Shown here in pieces: positions 1-14,082 of a DNA stretch of 64,000 bases; position 1 is the stretch's first letter; each line of letters opens with the position of its first letter. The translations under genes and the position numbers were made by a program. Source of the stretch: Chondrilla cf. caribensis (Eukaryota > Porifera > Demospongiae > Chondrillida > Chondrillidae); contig OZ026548.1 in the NCBI GenBank assembly GCA_964020155.1, positions 3,177,397 through 3,241,396 on the forward strand. Reading direction: 5' to 3'. The notes beneath the pieces are model-generated. The model ran no database searches. It was not told the origin of the DNA and saw only the letters and a list, made by a program, of their open reading frames with translations.

Positions 1-962
1 CAGTAGATTTGCCTTGACATCCTGTTCAGTTATGCACCACAAACACATTGTGTCACTTTCTATAACAGATCTTTCCAAATTTGTCGCAATACTACCAATA
101 CTACTATGTTCATACCTATGTTTCATGCAGATTTGCATTACCTCGTCCTATGTAAACATGATATTGGTGTGGTGTTCTTTACCTGGCACACGATTAATTT
201 ATTAACAACAAAAGGCATTCACAAGGAACAAGTCACGGCCTGTGAACTTTGGGTCAGAAATTCGCACGAATTCGATAAGTGTCTGATATGTGGGATCCCC
301 ATCAATACCAGCTGCATCCTAATCTTGTGCCTACCTGTCCCCCCATAGGGAGGGCCTGGTGGTGTTGTAACTACGTAAGTTGGAAGATTTATTATAAAGT
401 GTGACGCAATGTGCTTGTGACACTATAACTGAACATAATATCGATGTTAAATCTACCGCATTAAATTACACTTACACTACATATTACTAAGGACAGATTT
501 CAGTAGTTGTGGTTTTGAACCTGTACTGACTATTGGAGTGAATAGGATGTTGCCTTACTGTGTATATTTAATATCCTTGTGAAAATCTTCATCTTATGCT
601 CAAGGTCTCTTAATACTTCTCAAAGTGGGTTGTGACAAAATAGAGGGTTAACAATGAAACAATATTAATGACATTGGTACCCATCTCAATGTATTGAATG
701 TTGGTTATACCAGGCTGCATATACATATGCCCATGCGAACAAACAAAATGACAAGCACACACGGGTCATTGAAAATTGAGGGATTTACCAAGAAATTGAT
801 AGTCACACCTTTTTATCAAAATGAAATTGTGATTTTGCAAGGGCCTCATTTCTGCAAGGAGTGGCTACAAGACTAGTTATATCTTGTCTTCTTGGGTGTC
901 ATCCTGATGACTATTATCCACCATAATGTGTGCTGGTTATATCTGTTCTTGTATTCACGCAG
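1..962. other. Upstream part of the SGSM locus, no certain exon
   Basis: This stretch precedes the first clear SGSM exon. A plus-strand frame near 226-290 reads ACELWVRNSHEFDKCL, which vaguely resembles the LW-rich helix of an SGSM RUN domain, but I see no matching splice sites on both sides. No other gene, RNA or transposon end was recognised. Confidence 0.35.
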
Positions 963-3900
963 CTGGACCCATGGTGCTGCGTATCTCAAGGATAAAGCAT
1001 CGTGACTCTGATTTTGTTCCTCCATCACCTCACGAGCTTGTCCATCGACATGCGTAAGTGTAATTGCAGCTTTACATGTGTACACACACAGTAACAGGTA
1101 ATACAAATTATGTATGTATACGTTCGTATCTGTCCATGTGCAGAGTGTTTGATAAAAAGAAGGTATATAAAAGCCATCAGACCATAAGTGATGAGATAGA
1201 CCTTTGGGGTCATGTTAAGTCGTTATATCAAAACCCCAGTTCGACCTGTTTGTATGGCAAGAACAATATCCTAAAGAATTTGGTGAGTGAAAAATTGAGT
1301 TTAGTGATCAGTGTTTGCTTATGATGTGTATGGACTCGCTATTATGTGTGTTGTATACCACAAGGGAACATGTATGTTGGTGGTATGTACATATGGTGTA
1401 TACTATTGAATACATACATCTGTGCACGTTGACACTTTGTACTTGTTATTGATGGACTGGGCCTTATGTATTGTTGTGTTTCCTACTTTGTTCCAGTCAT
1501 ACATGTGTAGGTTCCATGTCATTAGTCCATAGTTCTTTTCAATTGTGGTCTTTTACATGTGAAGGAAACTGAAACTCCCATGCCAATACGTATGGGGAAT
1601 TACGTGAGAGCAAGCGTGTTTGTTCGCGTTTTCTATACGTTTGTTGCTGTTTGCTGGGGTGACTTGAAAAATGACTATTTTCTCTACTATAGGCTCACTC
1701 CGCATATCCGAAGTTTTCCCCAGGTTACCTTTCCCTTCACAAAGGTAACAGGGAGGGCTTGGAACTGAAGTGGATCCCCATAGACATGCTGAATTGCACA
1801 CAGGAAGACCCCAGGGCGGAGCTGACATTGAGGTGTGTTTACCGGTTGTGGTTGTTGCAGTTTGAAGTCATTGTTGGTGTCTGCCCGTTAATAGGGATTC
1901 TTTGAAGTATGTGTTGACCTGTGATATTGAAAAGGATGTGGCACACATTCACTGTCACAGAACTCAAGGTATGTGCCTATGATGATATGTGATATGTATT
2001 CCAAATATTGCTCAGGGTTAGTGTAGATACTGTTAGTTGTGGATATTTATTTTATAAACAGGAAGTAGGCACAATTCCCTTGTCCAGGGTTGCTGATGTG
2101 TATGTACAGTACATATGTATGTAAACAAATATCCACAGAATATTATATGCATGTGATATTAATGTATGCATGCATGTTCAATTTCTAGCATCCAACATGT
2201 ATTGTGGGAATTGTGGATTGAGTTAGAATGAATAAGTATGTCTAAGCTGTAGAATGAGGGTGTATGTGGGTGGGTGTGGGCGTTTGTATTATGTAGGTAG
2301 GTACGTACCTACATGATACAAGCTCATGTATGAGCTCATGTTCATATAATATACGTATACTGGTATACAAATCACTCCATACAATGTAAAGGCTACTCGT
2401 GATATTATTACCCATATATATATATGTAATAATTACATTTGTTGCTTTCAGATAATCAGTATTACATGATACTTGTGGGATATGATGGCATAGCCACTCC
2501 TCCATTGATATTCCATCATCAAAGCTCTCTCCTGGCCTTGTTGGAGTGTATTGACACTGGACTGTTACCCCAGGGTTGTCTGGAACCTCCATTGTGGTTT
2601 TTGAAGAATCAAATTGGTGGTATGTCACTTGGCAACGTTTCTTGACAGACAGATGTCAAGATGTCTGTTAGTCTCCATACGTTACATTTCCATATTTGTT
2701 ATTCAACTTTTATGTATGTAGTGCCTTCTGGTGAAACAGACAAGGACCTTGAACTCTCAGAACCATGGAATCAAGTGTTTCACATACGAACAGTCCATAG
2801 ACGCATCAAAGAAGAGCCTATCCTGCACCCTTCAGTTAGAGGTGAGCATTCGACATGTGTACTAACACAGTACATACAGGTTGAAACCAATGTATATTTC
2901 ACTCTGTAGAAGTTGATATATTGTTGTCCGGATATACATACATACATACGTATATACATGATGTATTGTATAGTGTGTCCATTGTGCGGAATGACATCAT
3001 AGAGTCCTCTGTATGATACATGGCATACAGTACATGCATGTAATGTACAGTATCAGGAGTGTTTGCAAATGTATAAGTTTGTACATGTGATCTGCAAAGG
3101 AATGTTTCTGCTATTTATTCCTTTATTCTGATTATTGCACTGCTTCATAGGAACAATAATGACTGATGATGACCTAGAAGCTTTGAAAAAAATTGGAATG
3201 GAAGATTGGGGACACGACTCTTCTGTAGCTCAAGATGATTCTATGGATGATGTCAACCTGGAGAAGAATGGCCAACCGCCAGAGAAACCACACATTTTAG
3301 CTATGTTGGAAGCAAAGCGTGCTGTAAACAAGTTAGAAACCACTGCAATGGATGAACAATAGGAGTGTATATTGAATTACTATTGTTGAACTCGTAGGGA
3401 GCGCCTGGAAGGTTTTCAAAGCAAGGTGTCAAGACCTCTTGTAGCACGTTACTTCTACAGTTGTGAGTAATGCTTCTGTAGTAGTAGGGTTTATTCACAC
3501 CTGGCATACCTGTCAAAGTGTAGTGTACACCTGACTCATTGTATAGGGAGTGGCACATGTAGTGGGCACTGGATACTGGATTCACTATTCCTTTGTAGGG
3601 CTGTCGTATTGTCGTCACATGTCAAAGGCAAAGAAGCGTGTTTCACACATGACAAACCCCACACCTCCACCCAAACCAGCTAAAGATGGATGCTCTCCTC
3701 TGTCATATGAAGAATGGGAAAGAGTTAAAGAGTCAAAAAGTGTAAGAAAGAAGAATGACATACTCAATGTGTTTATACACTCACAGCATACGATCCTTGT
3801 TACTTCTCACTGCTAGTCTTCTGACTTACAAGAAATCTACAGGAAGATATATCTTGGTGGCATTGACCATGCAGCAAGACGTGAAGTACGTATGCACTTT

Positions 3901-5915
3901 TAGGAAATGGAAGTTTGGTAATTAGTGATTGTTTGTTGATCAATGTACTGTTGTAGGTGTGGCCATACCTTTTGGAGGTGTATCCAACTGGGTTGGTAAA
4001 TTCAAAATTCGATGCTCTCAACCGTGAATATGAACAGGCATATGCAAGTGCATTTGATTCTTGGAGCCAATTAGAATCTGCCCAATCAGCTCTGAAGGTG
4101 CTAATGAAAAAATTGGCAGAAAGTGATAGTATAGATGGTGTGCAAGGAGACCACGAAGCTGGTGAGGAGCGTGTATCCATGTATGTAGAGAGTGATACAA
4201 CTGCTGATAAAACTGACTCAATACTTGGAGAAATCAGCAGACCAGGTGAAGGGAAGAGGACACCATCTGTCAGCACTAACAGCAGTGATGTTGGCTCTCC
4301 GATGAAGAATGGATTTCAGTCTGAAGTGCTGAGTAATGGTGTTGACGGAGAGTGTAACTTGGAGGAGAACTCACTCATCACAATTGAACTAGAAGAGCAT
4401 ACGAAATGTGCAAGTGCCAAAAAAGAAGTAATTTTGATGGAAATGACTGAAATCTTTGAAAAACTTCCATTGGAAATGCGATCGCAATTAGAAACAGACG
4501 ATGACAATAGATGGAACTATCAAAAGTTTCTTGAGGTATGTATGTACGTATGTATAGAGTTCTATGTATAACTGTATGCAGTAATTATTGTGGAGTGGTC
4601 AGATATTGAAAGACGATACCCCTTTAAGAGCAATGATCAAGTTTCAAGGCATTTTAGATTCCTTGTATATACGTATGCTTTTGGAAACAGTACTTTGTAG
4701 TATTTTATGTATACTGTATGTGTGTATACTTGATTGTGTAAAGGAAACAGGTGAGCCGATAAGTTTGCAAGAAAGTATTATATTGGCCAAGTGTCCCAAG
4801 ATGAGTGGGTAGGAAACTAATGCACTCAACTGATTCTTCTCCAGCTTCCCGAAGTGCTCTATCTTACTACTCAATTAATACAACTGGACAAAGATGTTAG
4901 AAGATGTGACAGAGAATTTGCATATTTTCAAGATGAGCAAAACCTGAAAAAAGTCAGAAATATTGTCATGACGTGAGTATTCTGTTTGAATGATTGCATC
5001 TCTAAAGGTAATGTTAAAGTATGTTCATGCAAATTATCCCAGATACTGCTGGATTCACCAAGAGCTTGGATATGTTCAAGGAATGTGTGACATTTTAGCA
5101 CCTCTCCTTGTGTTAATGGATGATGGTGAGTTATGTACTGCCATTACATACAGTGCTATGTTTATAGCACAAGTTTTTCACTGTTTGTCAGCAAACCTTT
5201 ATTATTTTGTTGCAGAGGTTTTAGTGTATCAGTGTTATCTTAAAGTAATGGACCGGATGGAGTGTAACTTCCCACCAAATCTTGGAGTTTCGGACAAACT
5301 CAGTAACCTTAGAGCATTAGTAGAGGTTAGACATAGCAACAAACTGAAGGATTATTACAGTAGCTCTTACATAACTCAACAAACTGTGAATCAAATAAAT
5401 TATTAAAGAACTTGACGTAGTTTTGTATTTGCATTATTATATTGACCTTACTGTAGGTAATGGAGCCAGAATTCTACCAATACTTAAGTCAACAATCAGC
5501 CGGTGAAGATTTCCTATTTACATACAGGTGGTTCTTGCTGGACTTTAAACGAGGTTTGTGGTGTACAGTACATATGAGTGTCCATGCTGTACAACACACT
5601 GCCCTGCACCATCCTCTCAAGCTGTAGTATGCATTTTTACTTATCAGATCTTCTTTAAAGCCATTATTACCTTTGTGGTGTAGAGTTTGGATATGATCAC
5701 ATATTCAGAGTTTGGGAGGTCATTATCTGCTCCGCCCACTGTGCAACACCACTATTTCAGGAATTCTTGGCTCTAGCTTTGATCAAAAAATACATGTGAG
5801 TTAGTCCTACCATAGAACTATGTACTGTAATTACATGTGTCCATACTTTATACCTCAAGGGCTATCATTGTGAGTGACAGTTTGGATTCCAATGAAATTT
5901 TACATTTATTCAATG
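963..5915 (+). CDS. SGSM: SGSM-family Rab/Rap GTPase regulator (RUN-RBD-TBC), partial
   Basis: Spliced gene, plus strand. Exons read by eye: 963-1053, 1144-1282, 1693-1832, 1895-1968, 2452-2619, 2722-2841, 3151-3331, 3398-3462, 3599-3741, 3817-3885, 3957-4535, 4845-4972, ~5016-5125, 5216-5325, 5457-5553, 5684-5795, 5870-5915. Early exons match the end of an SGSM RUN region (HELVHRHA, LYGKNN) and the Rab-binding PH-like domain (PGYLSLH, TGLLPQG.LEPPLW). Later exons give the TBC GAP domain: WLSYCRHMS, GGIDHAARREVWPYLL, the arginine-finger region LDKDVRRCDR and the glutamine-finger motif GYVQGMCD, then YRWFLLDFKR. A Ser/acid-rich insert in exon 3957-4535 splits the TBC domain, as in SGSM1/2. The family binds Rap and Rab GTPases on membranes and can stimulate GTP hydrolysis by Rabs. 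The N-terminal RUN exons and the last exon after residues LHLFN were not found. The donor at 3332 (GTTAGA) and the junction near 4973/5016 are uncertain. Which SGSM paralogue it is cannot be decided here. Confidence 0.87.
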
Positions 5916-6172
5916 GTTAGTTCTCTTCAATTTCATGCTATTGTGGGTCCTTTTTGTACATTACAAGTATCCTAAATGTGAAGTTTTTGCCTTTGAAAAT
6001 ATTAAATTACATACATACACAATCAATGTCTTCTTATCAGAAAAGATTACAGTATGTACATATATGATGTATTCTATATTGTATATTTGTTTGTTGCTCG
6101 ATGACACCTCACATAAGAGGCAATGCTGTAACCTACTGTCGGGGTGATAACCTCATACACACATACAGTATG
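5916..6172. other. Intron or 3' flank of SGSM, nothing recognised
   Basis: Begins with a splice donor (GTTAGT) after the last SGSM exon found. AT-rich, with no coding or RNA signal that I can support. Confidence 0.4.
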
Positions 6173-6768
6173 CAGGGCTCAAATTTAAGGATTTTTCAAG
6201 TTGCCCACAGGGCAACCTAATGAAAAATTTAGGTTGCCCATGGGAAAATTAGGTTGTCCAAAAAATTTGCATAATTATATGTATACTTTGTTGACAACCC
6301 TTAAAAAATACTTTCAGGGACACTTATGTATCTACACCTATGTATCAAATCTTACTATTGCAATTTAGATAACAACTAGAAGATTTGTATAGCTATTATA
6401 ATTGCGATGAACATAATCTGCCATTTTATGACGTCGTATTGCAAATGGCTGTCAAACGCACGGACGAATCGAGAAGCCAATTTTCAAGGGATAATTCGAC
6501 GCTATGCTCCATAGGAAAGTAATTGGGAGTTTTTCCACGTTAGATTGATGAATTGACAACGAAGAATCTACGCAAGTCTTTCAAAGAGCTTTAAAATTTT
6601 CGATCGGAGTACCGAACACTGCCGGATGATTTGTACCCCAATTTACCTGTGTATACAACAGCTACTGTAGCAGGTTGTCCAGCGGGCAACCAAGTAGCTA
6701 ATCTTTCGTTGCCCGAGGGAAGTTTTAGTCGTCTCTGACGACTGGACGACTGTTAAATTTGAGCCCTG
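6173..6768. mobile_element. hAT-like non-autonomous transposon, 596 bp
   Basis: The ends are a perfect 16-bp inverted repeat, CAGGGCTCAAATTTAA at the left and its complement at the right. The interior holds subterminal copies of a GGTTGCCC-like motif on both sides and no transposase frame. The CAGGG end is typical of hAT superfamily elements. The flanks share GTATG on both sides (5 bp) rather than a clean 8-bp duplication, so the superfamily is an inference. It lies in what is probably the last SGSM intron or its 3' flank. Confidence 0.75.
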
Positions 6769-9700
6769 GTATGTATGTACAGTACATGTTTTCTCAAGTT
6801 TAGTTTGAAGTGTCTGGTAATCTTATATTCTTCGGAAAAGTGCTGTTTACAAAGTGTTTTGCACATATATGTGTATGTACATACGTGTAAATGTGTAGGC
6901 ACGTGAATTTACATACGTACATCCATGGTTAATGGTAACGTTTTATAATGATTACTCATTTTTTGAAAGATTCCTTTAGAATGCTGAAATTTAAAATCAT
7001 GACTGGCTTGGTACCATGTACATATATTTCAGATTTGCTTGATGATCTGTAATAGCGATGTCTTGTGGTGGAGTATTTCAGTCTATAGCACACATTAAGG
7101 ATGTGTGGAGCCATTAATTTTGTACTCGATATGCCCTTCGAAAATGTCTGTAGATGATATTCATATTTTCTATGAAAGCAATTAGGTTCTTGAGAGCATT
7201 GATAAACACATTTCTCACCAGTTCTCCTCACTTACAAGCCTGCTGAGGTGGACTACCAGGGTTGGCATGTCCAGAGGTAAATAAAATGTTTGGTTTGAAA
7301 CATTTGCTCGAATACTAATATTGCCTTACATTTATATCCATCATTACTCTTCAATAATTCTTACAGTATATAAGCTGTACATATGTAGGTATAATTCTCA
7401 ATTTACTATCATTATTTTTTACTGGAGTATGAATGTCCAAATGTAAATACTGAAACATACCCACATTTCTACAGCATGTGTATATACTATATCTCTCCAT
7501 GTAATAACCATATACAAACATTTGAATCCCACTTTCATCTGCATAGATCTGTCTGCCAGGGGACATGGTAACACACAGGCCATCATAACTGAAGCGCAAT
7601 CACTAGTTCATCAAGTTTTCATCAATTTTGTTTGCAAAGAATAACTGATTTTGAAAATAACTTCATTATGTAACCATAATGTGATCTTATGCATGTATTA
7701 TTTATTATACATTCATATTACTTCTTATTGTACTGCATATGTATGCATGCGCATATATTACAATTATGTTAGAACACACATTCGACTGCTACTTACATAA
7801 ATATAATATACCTTATCAAGTTATGAATTGTAGCAGAAGGTACATATTAGTAATTTTATGCAGCTGCCTTGTTTTTTTTAGTGTCATCCCTACGTAGAGT
7901 GCACTCTATTATTATGATACAGTATAATATCCAAATACAGTAAATGCAATTGCAAATGTATTATAATATTATTATTTAATATACATAATAATATTAACAT
8001 TTGGTATATTAATGACAATAACTAAACGATGACCAAAATAATAATAATAATATAATATAGCACAATTATAATAATAATAATAAATTAATGTTAGTATTAC
8101 ATCAACTATAATAATAATAATGATAATTGTAATGTTGATTTAGGATGCTGGCACCTGATCATGACCTTCTTGAATGGCCAGGTCAATGGACTCTACGGCT
8201 GTGATCGAGCAATTTGAGGGGAAGATAGAACGTGAGCCACGGATGCACATGATGGCTGATCGTAGTAATGAAAAATTCAAACGACATCTTAGCCATTTAT
8301 TTATGTATTTATATATATATTTATTAACATTTAGGTGCATGCAATATTGCGATTTAAAACTTATTTCAATACATAAATTATTATATATGCATATAAATTT
8401 ATTATACTGTATAATAATAATATTCATATATACAGTAATTTTTAATTTAAACATAATAGGAGTGCATGGTGAAGGCGTTACATATATCCATATTGTAGGA
8501 AAATGGTATATTTCCAGTAGGTGGAAAATGAACTACGTATATTATATTACATTTTACAATGCAATGTTCCGTATAGTCACCATGCTTACAAATCATTATT
8601 CTACTCAAGTTGAAGATTACAATTAGTATTATTCATTTCATGAAAAAAAAACAAAAATTTCATAAAATTCACATTAAAACAATATGACCTGTATTAGGGC
8701 ATCAGCAACCAAGGATCGATGGGCCTTTCATATAGTTCTGTTCATCATTCAATGGTTATAATACATTGGAATGAGGACAGACAGGACAGATATAAATGCC
8801 AAGTTCTGATCCACACACAGGGAACACATTTCATATATGCTATATATTACATACTGTATGAGTCTCCACATATTATATCTGCTATACAGCATTCGATATA
8901 ATATTTCTTATCATAATTCAATATCACATGCAGGAATAATACTATAATATATATTATATATATAATAATAATTATATTGACATAATATGCATTAATATCA
9001 TGATAAAATTACAATTGAGGACAAGTGTAAAAATATAATACTGAGACGTTTCTCTACAAATTGGATGACAGGTTTCATTAGACATGCAGTAAAACTGTTA
9101 ATTTGAATATGTTAAAATCACTAAAATGATTCCATAGCTTGTTGTGTACACAGGACACAGCAGTTGTAACATGCCTTTTGCTATTTACAGAATGACGCAG
9201 TGAGGCGTAAGTAAGTGACTTGACACTTTTAGTGGAGCATTTGGAGTCAAATGTGTCTCGGTGTTGGTGAGGCTACTGCTTGGGTGGTGTGTGGTTCTAC
9301 AGTAGAAGTAGGAAAGTAATTGTGAGTTAAAAATGCATAGACATACAGGGTGTACCATACTGTACGGTGTTACACCAGATAAACTACACTCTGTGTGCAA
9401 GTACAGGGAAATTATATGAGGATCCAACACAAACTGAAAGATGCCGCTAATAATAAACATCAGTTTTGTATCATCAGTGAGGGTTTTTGCGACTATACAA
9501 CGATCTGTTGTAAGTACAAAGGATAGCTTTGTTTTAAACATTTGTGGTTCGAATGGTGAGAGTCCATTTGTTGAGACAGGATGGTACACTAGACCTCTCC
9601 CACATGTGTACAAAAGCTGTGGTACATATTAGTGAAAGAGGAGCACAATTTCTGTGGTTGAGGTATCAATCCCTTGACAAAATAAGGCCTAGTGCAGGAT

Positions 9701-9818
9701 GAAGGGCATGTATGACAATTATATTACACAACGTATATTTTGTAAATTGAGAACCAAATAACAGTTTAAATTTTCATTTTCACAAATGAACAAATTTCTG
9801 CAACTGTATCAATATGTA
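6769..9818. other. Gene-poor AT-rich stretch
   Basis: Very AT-rich between 7600 and 9060, with many ATA/TAA runs. An open piece at 7224-7275 (LLTYKPAEVDYQGWHVQR) between an acceptor and a GTAAAT donor, and a frame from 8174 (MARSMDSTAVIEQFEGK...), could be exons, but neither resembles a family I know and no neighbours confirm them. The missing last SGSM exon was searched for here and not found. Confidence 0.3.
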
Positions 9819-10677
9819 GTGGAACCTGTTAATCCGGGCTCTGGAAAAAGCGGACACCTGCATATAACGGACATTAAACTATTGTCCCGAATCTTTCTCC
9901 ATTTAAAACTGGTATTTAGGCACCTAAAAAATCCGGACACCTCTGTATTCCGTAATCAGGACAGCCATTTACAGTCCCGTTTTACATCATTAGTTCGTAA
10001 AATTACCTGCATATTCCGGACAGTGCTAAATAATATAATTCTTAAAACTGGCAAGAATGCATTGTTCAATTCTATCATAGATACTAGTATCTATGATTCT
10101 ATCGAGAGCTTCTCTCAACCTTTTTAGATACTTCTCAGGACCGTGAAAACAAGTAATTCGAGTTAAAAAACTGCCTTCCCCACATTCGACTTACTTGGGT
10201 GTCTTTCTTAGGTTTAAAAGAACCTTCGCTGAAATTACTATAGTAGGCGAAGCCGTTGCGCTCGAATTCTAGCCCAATTTCCAATCCTCCGCGTTTCGAA
10301 ATCGGCCATCTTTTCTCGCGCAATATAAATTACAATATAAATTTATTGTTGCGGTTACGCTTGGGAATACATATTATATCGGACGAGCGAAAATAGCCAC
10401 ACGAGGTTTTTTAACTTGAACAATATACACCACGGCACTTTTAGACCATATCAAGCTCCACGATTGACCTAAACAGTCCCTAATCACTGATTACTTTTGA
10501 AAACATACTTTTCCTATCATATATAACATGCATATCAGTATATTATTTATTAATGTGTTGAGTAATTGAAGTAAACTCCGTAGTCTAGCGACATGATAGG
10601 CAACCCTGGGAAATCAGGACACCTTTATAATCAGGACACTTCTTACCGGTCCCCAAGTGTCCGCATTATACAGGTTG
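9819..10677. mobile_element. pogo/Tigger-like non-autonomous element, 859 bp
   Basis: The left end reads GTGGAACCTGTTAATCCGGG and the right end, complemented, reads CAACCTGTATAATGCGGACA. These are imperfect terminal inverted repeats of the Tigger/pogo style, flanked by TA at 9817-9818 and 10678-10679. Just inside both ends are repeated blocks of the form GGACACCT with AATCAGGACA, as in related elements. No transposase is left; frames inside are short. Confidence 0.65.
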
Positions 10678-11355
10678 TAACATTAAGTGGTGAAGCTAGT
10701 TTTCAAAGATTTTGGAAAGATAATGATAATGTTTTCAAAAAGTGGTAAAACTGAAGTTCTGTGGAAGTCAGTCAGAGGTCAGAATACAGTACAAGTCTGC
10801 AACATCAACATACATATAAACAGTCCAACCAACGGTGAAGTACATACATACAAGACGATCAACAGTTTGGACCAATGCATTATTGAAGGAACATACGTAC
10901 AGTGCATACATAATAGCGTTTCGGAGCACATGAGTGACATTGAGGAGTTAACCAGTCATACATAGACACTCACTGTTTAGGGTCCATTATCCTGGAGTTA
11001 TTGAGTACCAAGGTCAAATACGTATTGAAGAATTGATTCAATCAGCTAATGTGCTCTGAGCAAGTACAGCTGCATTTTTATACACGTAGTTATGATATTA
11101 TGCTGACACAATGGGACTTTTATTGGTGAATTCCCACAACATGTCCCAAGGATAGAGCATGGCTAAGTGAGTTATTTAGCTATGTTAGCTATTTTAGTGA
11201 GCTATTGTAGATCTATATTTAGAACACTACATCAGCATAATGAACAAATCAATTGACCCTAACGGCTGATCTGGTCATAAGTTTAAAGGTATTCATGGAA
11301 TGTTACAAACACATCAAAGAAACACCATATGCATGTACATCTAAACCATGGCATT

Positions 11356-11358
<3 letters not shown>
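10678..11358. other. Non-coding stretch, nothing recognised
   Basis: No conserved frame, splice-bounded exon or terminal repeat seen. Confidence 0.4.

Positions 11359-11437
<79 letters not shown>
11359..11437. repeat. (AC)n microsatellite
   Basis: About 39 uninterrupted AC dinucleotides. Histidine/threonine-rich frames across it are artefacts of the repeat. Confidence 0.97.
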
Positions 11438-11441
<4 letters not shown>

Positions 11442-13147
11442 CGCACCTATATATGGCTTCATGGACCATATGTTCATTCACTACTGGGACAATGCGGCAT
11501 TAGGGATCATTGCAAAGGAACCCAAGATGACCAAGTAATATCTCACTGAGCTGACTTAACCCTGTACAAATCAGGTGAGTTGTAGAAAATTAGGCATGAT
11601 TTGACATAGGTGCATTGCGGTGTAGGGTAACTAAAGGCCAGAGTTATTGAGGGATAGCGCAGCTGCTAGATTTGATTAATGTCCAGGATGTTTCACCTGA
11701 CACTACACACATTCATTAATAACATTCTGATGTCATGCATGCATTTCTTATTATACCATAGTATGCCATACTCTCCTACTTTAGAAACGGTCTTTGTTAT
11801 GTCATGCCAATTTTATACCGATTGAGGGAGACCTACAGACTGAAAGGTCCCAGACATTGTTTGTTTGCAAAATCCAGCAGCTGTGCTATGGATCAATAAC
11901 TCTGACCTTCAGAAATAGGCATGTTAATAAGCTGCTTTTAGTTACAGTAACGTTTTTGACAGCGAGGACAAGTTTAAGAACTGGCCTAGAACTGGATTGT
12001 CACATGTAGTGGGTTTACAGCCATTCAATGCAATCACATTCATATTGAGATTATTTAGTTTCAATAACCCTTTTGATCATCAAAATTAATGATTCATATG
12101 CATTAAGAAGTGATTCGTACTGTTATTTATTCACAAGTCCTTAATTCCTTTTACATTTATTCCATTACAATAATCAAGTAACATACAGTAAATAACAGAT
12201 AAAATGCTACAACATAAACAAAGCATTTTATAATTGACCAAGAGAAAATAATCCACATTATTACCTTATACACACATAGGTAAACGTATACCATTCCGTA
12301 CATAAGTGTCAATTTGTGTACAACACACATAAAAAACAACAACTGTTATGTGTGTGAACATGTACAAAGTAGTAATTCATCACACAACAGCCATTTATGT
12401 TCATATACATGTGCATGTAAAGCAAACCGTTAGAAACCTGAAAATACCCTTAAAACGAAATTAAAGAAATGTACATGCATACAAACACTGCATCCATCAA
12501 TACAACCCCCAAAAATCAGCTAACTATGATGACATAGTACTATAGTGGGGATTGAAAGAGGGAAGTTACCTCCAAAATACCCCAATGTGGCATGACATCA
12601 TAACGTGTCCAAACCCAGCATCTTAATAATATTATCATGTGATACAGGATGTGTAGGTGGAAGATTTGAATCATCACAGGAAGTTATTATAAATACATGT
12701 GCTTACATTGATTACAATGCAAACAAAGGTTGCATACATGCATACACAGTATGTATGTAGGGTAGTACCTAATACCAAAAAAATTCTCTCTGTAGCTGGG
12801 GTCCATCAGAGATGGCCAAAGAAACCATCACCAACCATCACCACCACCCAGCTATTAAGCCCCCCAGTCATTAGCACAGTACATACATTGCTTATCAACG
12901 TACAAAGTGGAGTAACAAATTACAACTGATGGATTGTCTAAAGTGGGTTGGGCATTACACATTATTGTGCTCTCCAGCCCCCTTGATTTGAATATGAGAA
13001 AGCTGGATGTTGGGTGGATGTAGACAGTAAGCAATAGTTTTACACATATAGGATTTCCCACATGTTTATGCACTACGCACATGCAAACACAAAATGTCAG
13101 CGGAGTATCAAACTAAGTAGACTGCACACAGGAGGCTTGATATCCAA
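11438..13147. other. Gene-poor stretch
   Basis: A frame at 11794-12009 is open but not recognisable. The rest (12.0-13.1 kb) is AT-rich with no exon or element that I can support. Confidence 0.3.
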
Positions 13148-14082
13148 CTAATGGACCTGGTCAGCCTTTTCCATTCCTTCCTTTTCTTGAAGCTTTGAAT
13201 ATAGAAAACATGAAGTAATCAGTCATCCGAACACATAGTCCCTAGGAAGTTTATACTACAAAACAGATAAAGTATAGAGTGTGTATGGTCTGGGCAAAAC
13301 CTAGAAAGTGGTTAAGTAGTGTCAATCACATACAACATACATGTGATATACAATGAAGCATGCTTTGTAAGTACCTTCAAGGGCATACCAAATCTGTACT
13401 TCTTATGTATTCCCTGGGGAATACCCATGCTACATATATTTAGAACCTACAACCATAAACCATAAATAGTGGGGGGCATCACCTTATTTCCAAATAAGGC
13501 AAAAACGTCTTCCACTCCAACACACTTAGCAGTGGGTACAATGGTGCAATTTGAAAATAATGTGGAATATAATAATAGCCACAAGACAGTCCAGCTTGCT
13601 TGGTAAGTACCTTGCAGGTCACACCAAATCTGTACTTCTTATCAGAGATACTTGCTATCAGTACAGGTAGGAACTGAGTTAAGTGTACCCACTAACCAAG
13701 GGTATGCACTAACCCAGGTAGTTACTAAGCAGGTTGCACAGTATAATACAGTATTGCGTTGTATATAGTGGAGTTGTAGAGTCTAAAGATAGGGTCTAAA
13801 AGGGACTGTCTTATGTAGTCCTGAACACTGTATAAATAGTACAATACACTTACTGTAGTTGATAAATAATTGAATGGTAAAAATCATTGTACATACATTG
13901 TAACCTAGAAATATGAGAAATACCTCACAGAGAACACAGTGGGAAACACGTAATTCAAGCCTGGATATTTGTGGGGTTGCCACCGATTGCAAATAACTTA
14001 CTCATGAGCCTTTAAAGCCTCTAAATAGTTTTGGTGAAGTTGCTGGCAGCCCCCAAAACCCCTCAAAAGCATGAGAAATATC
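13148..14082 (-). other. Cluster of candidate minus-strand exons, unknown protein
   Basis: Several short pieces on the minus strand have good acceptors and donors and partly compatible phases. 14002-14082 (..LLRGFGGCQQLHQNYLEALKAHE) joins in phase to 13924-13960 (LELRVSHCVLCE), which could end in a terminal exon near 13783-13827. Separate pieces are 13611-13654 (SISDKKYRFGVTCK), 13483-13524 (CVGVEDVFALFGNK) and 13375-13446 (..SMGIPQGIHKKYRFGMPLK), which join in phase 0. A short piece at 13148-13192 (LQEKEGMEKADQVH, stop) could be a last exon. The KKYRFG piece occurs twice. I do not recognise the family, and the pieces may belong to one or two genes or to a decayed gene. Confidence 0.3.

Noticed and set aside
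8174..8626. 150-residue plus-strand frame starting MARSMDSTAV
   Set aside because: Only the first ~40 residues look protein-like; the rest is translation of AT-rich DNA, a stop lies just upstream and no exon partners are seen.
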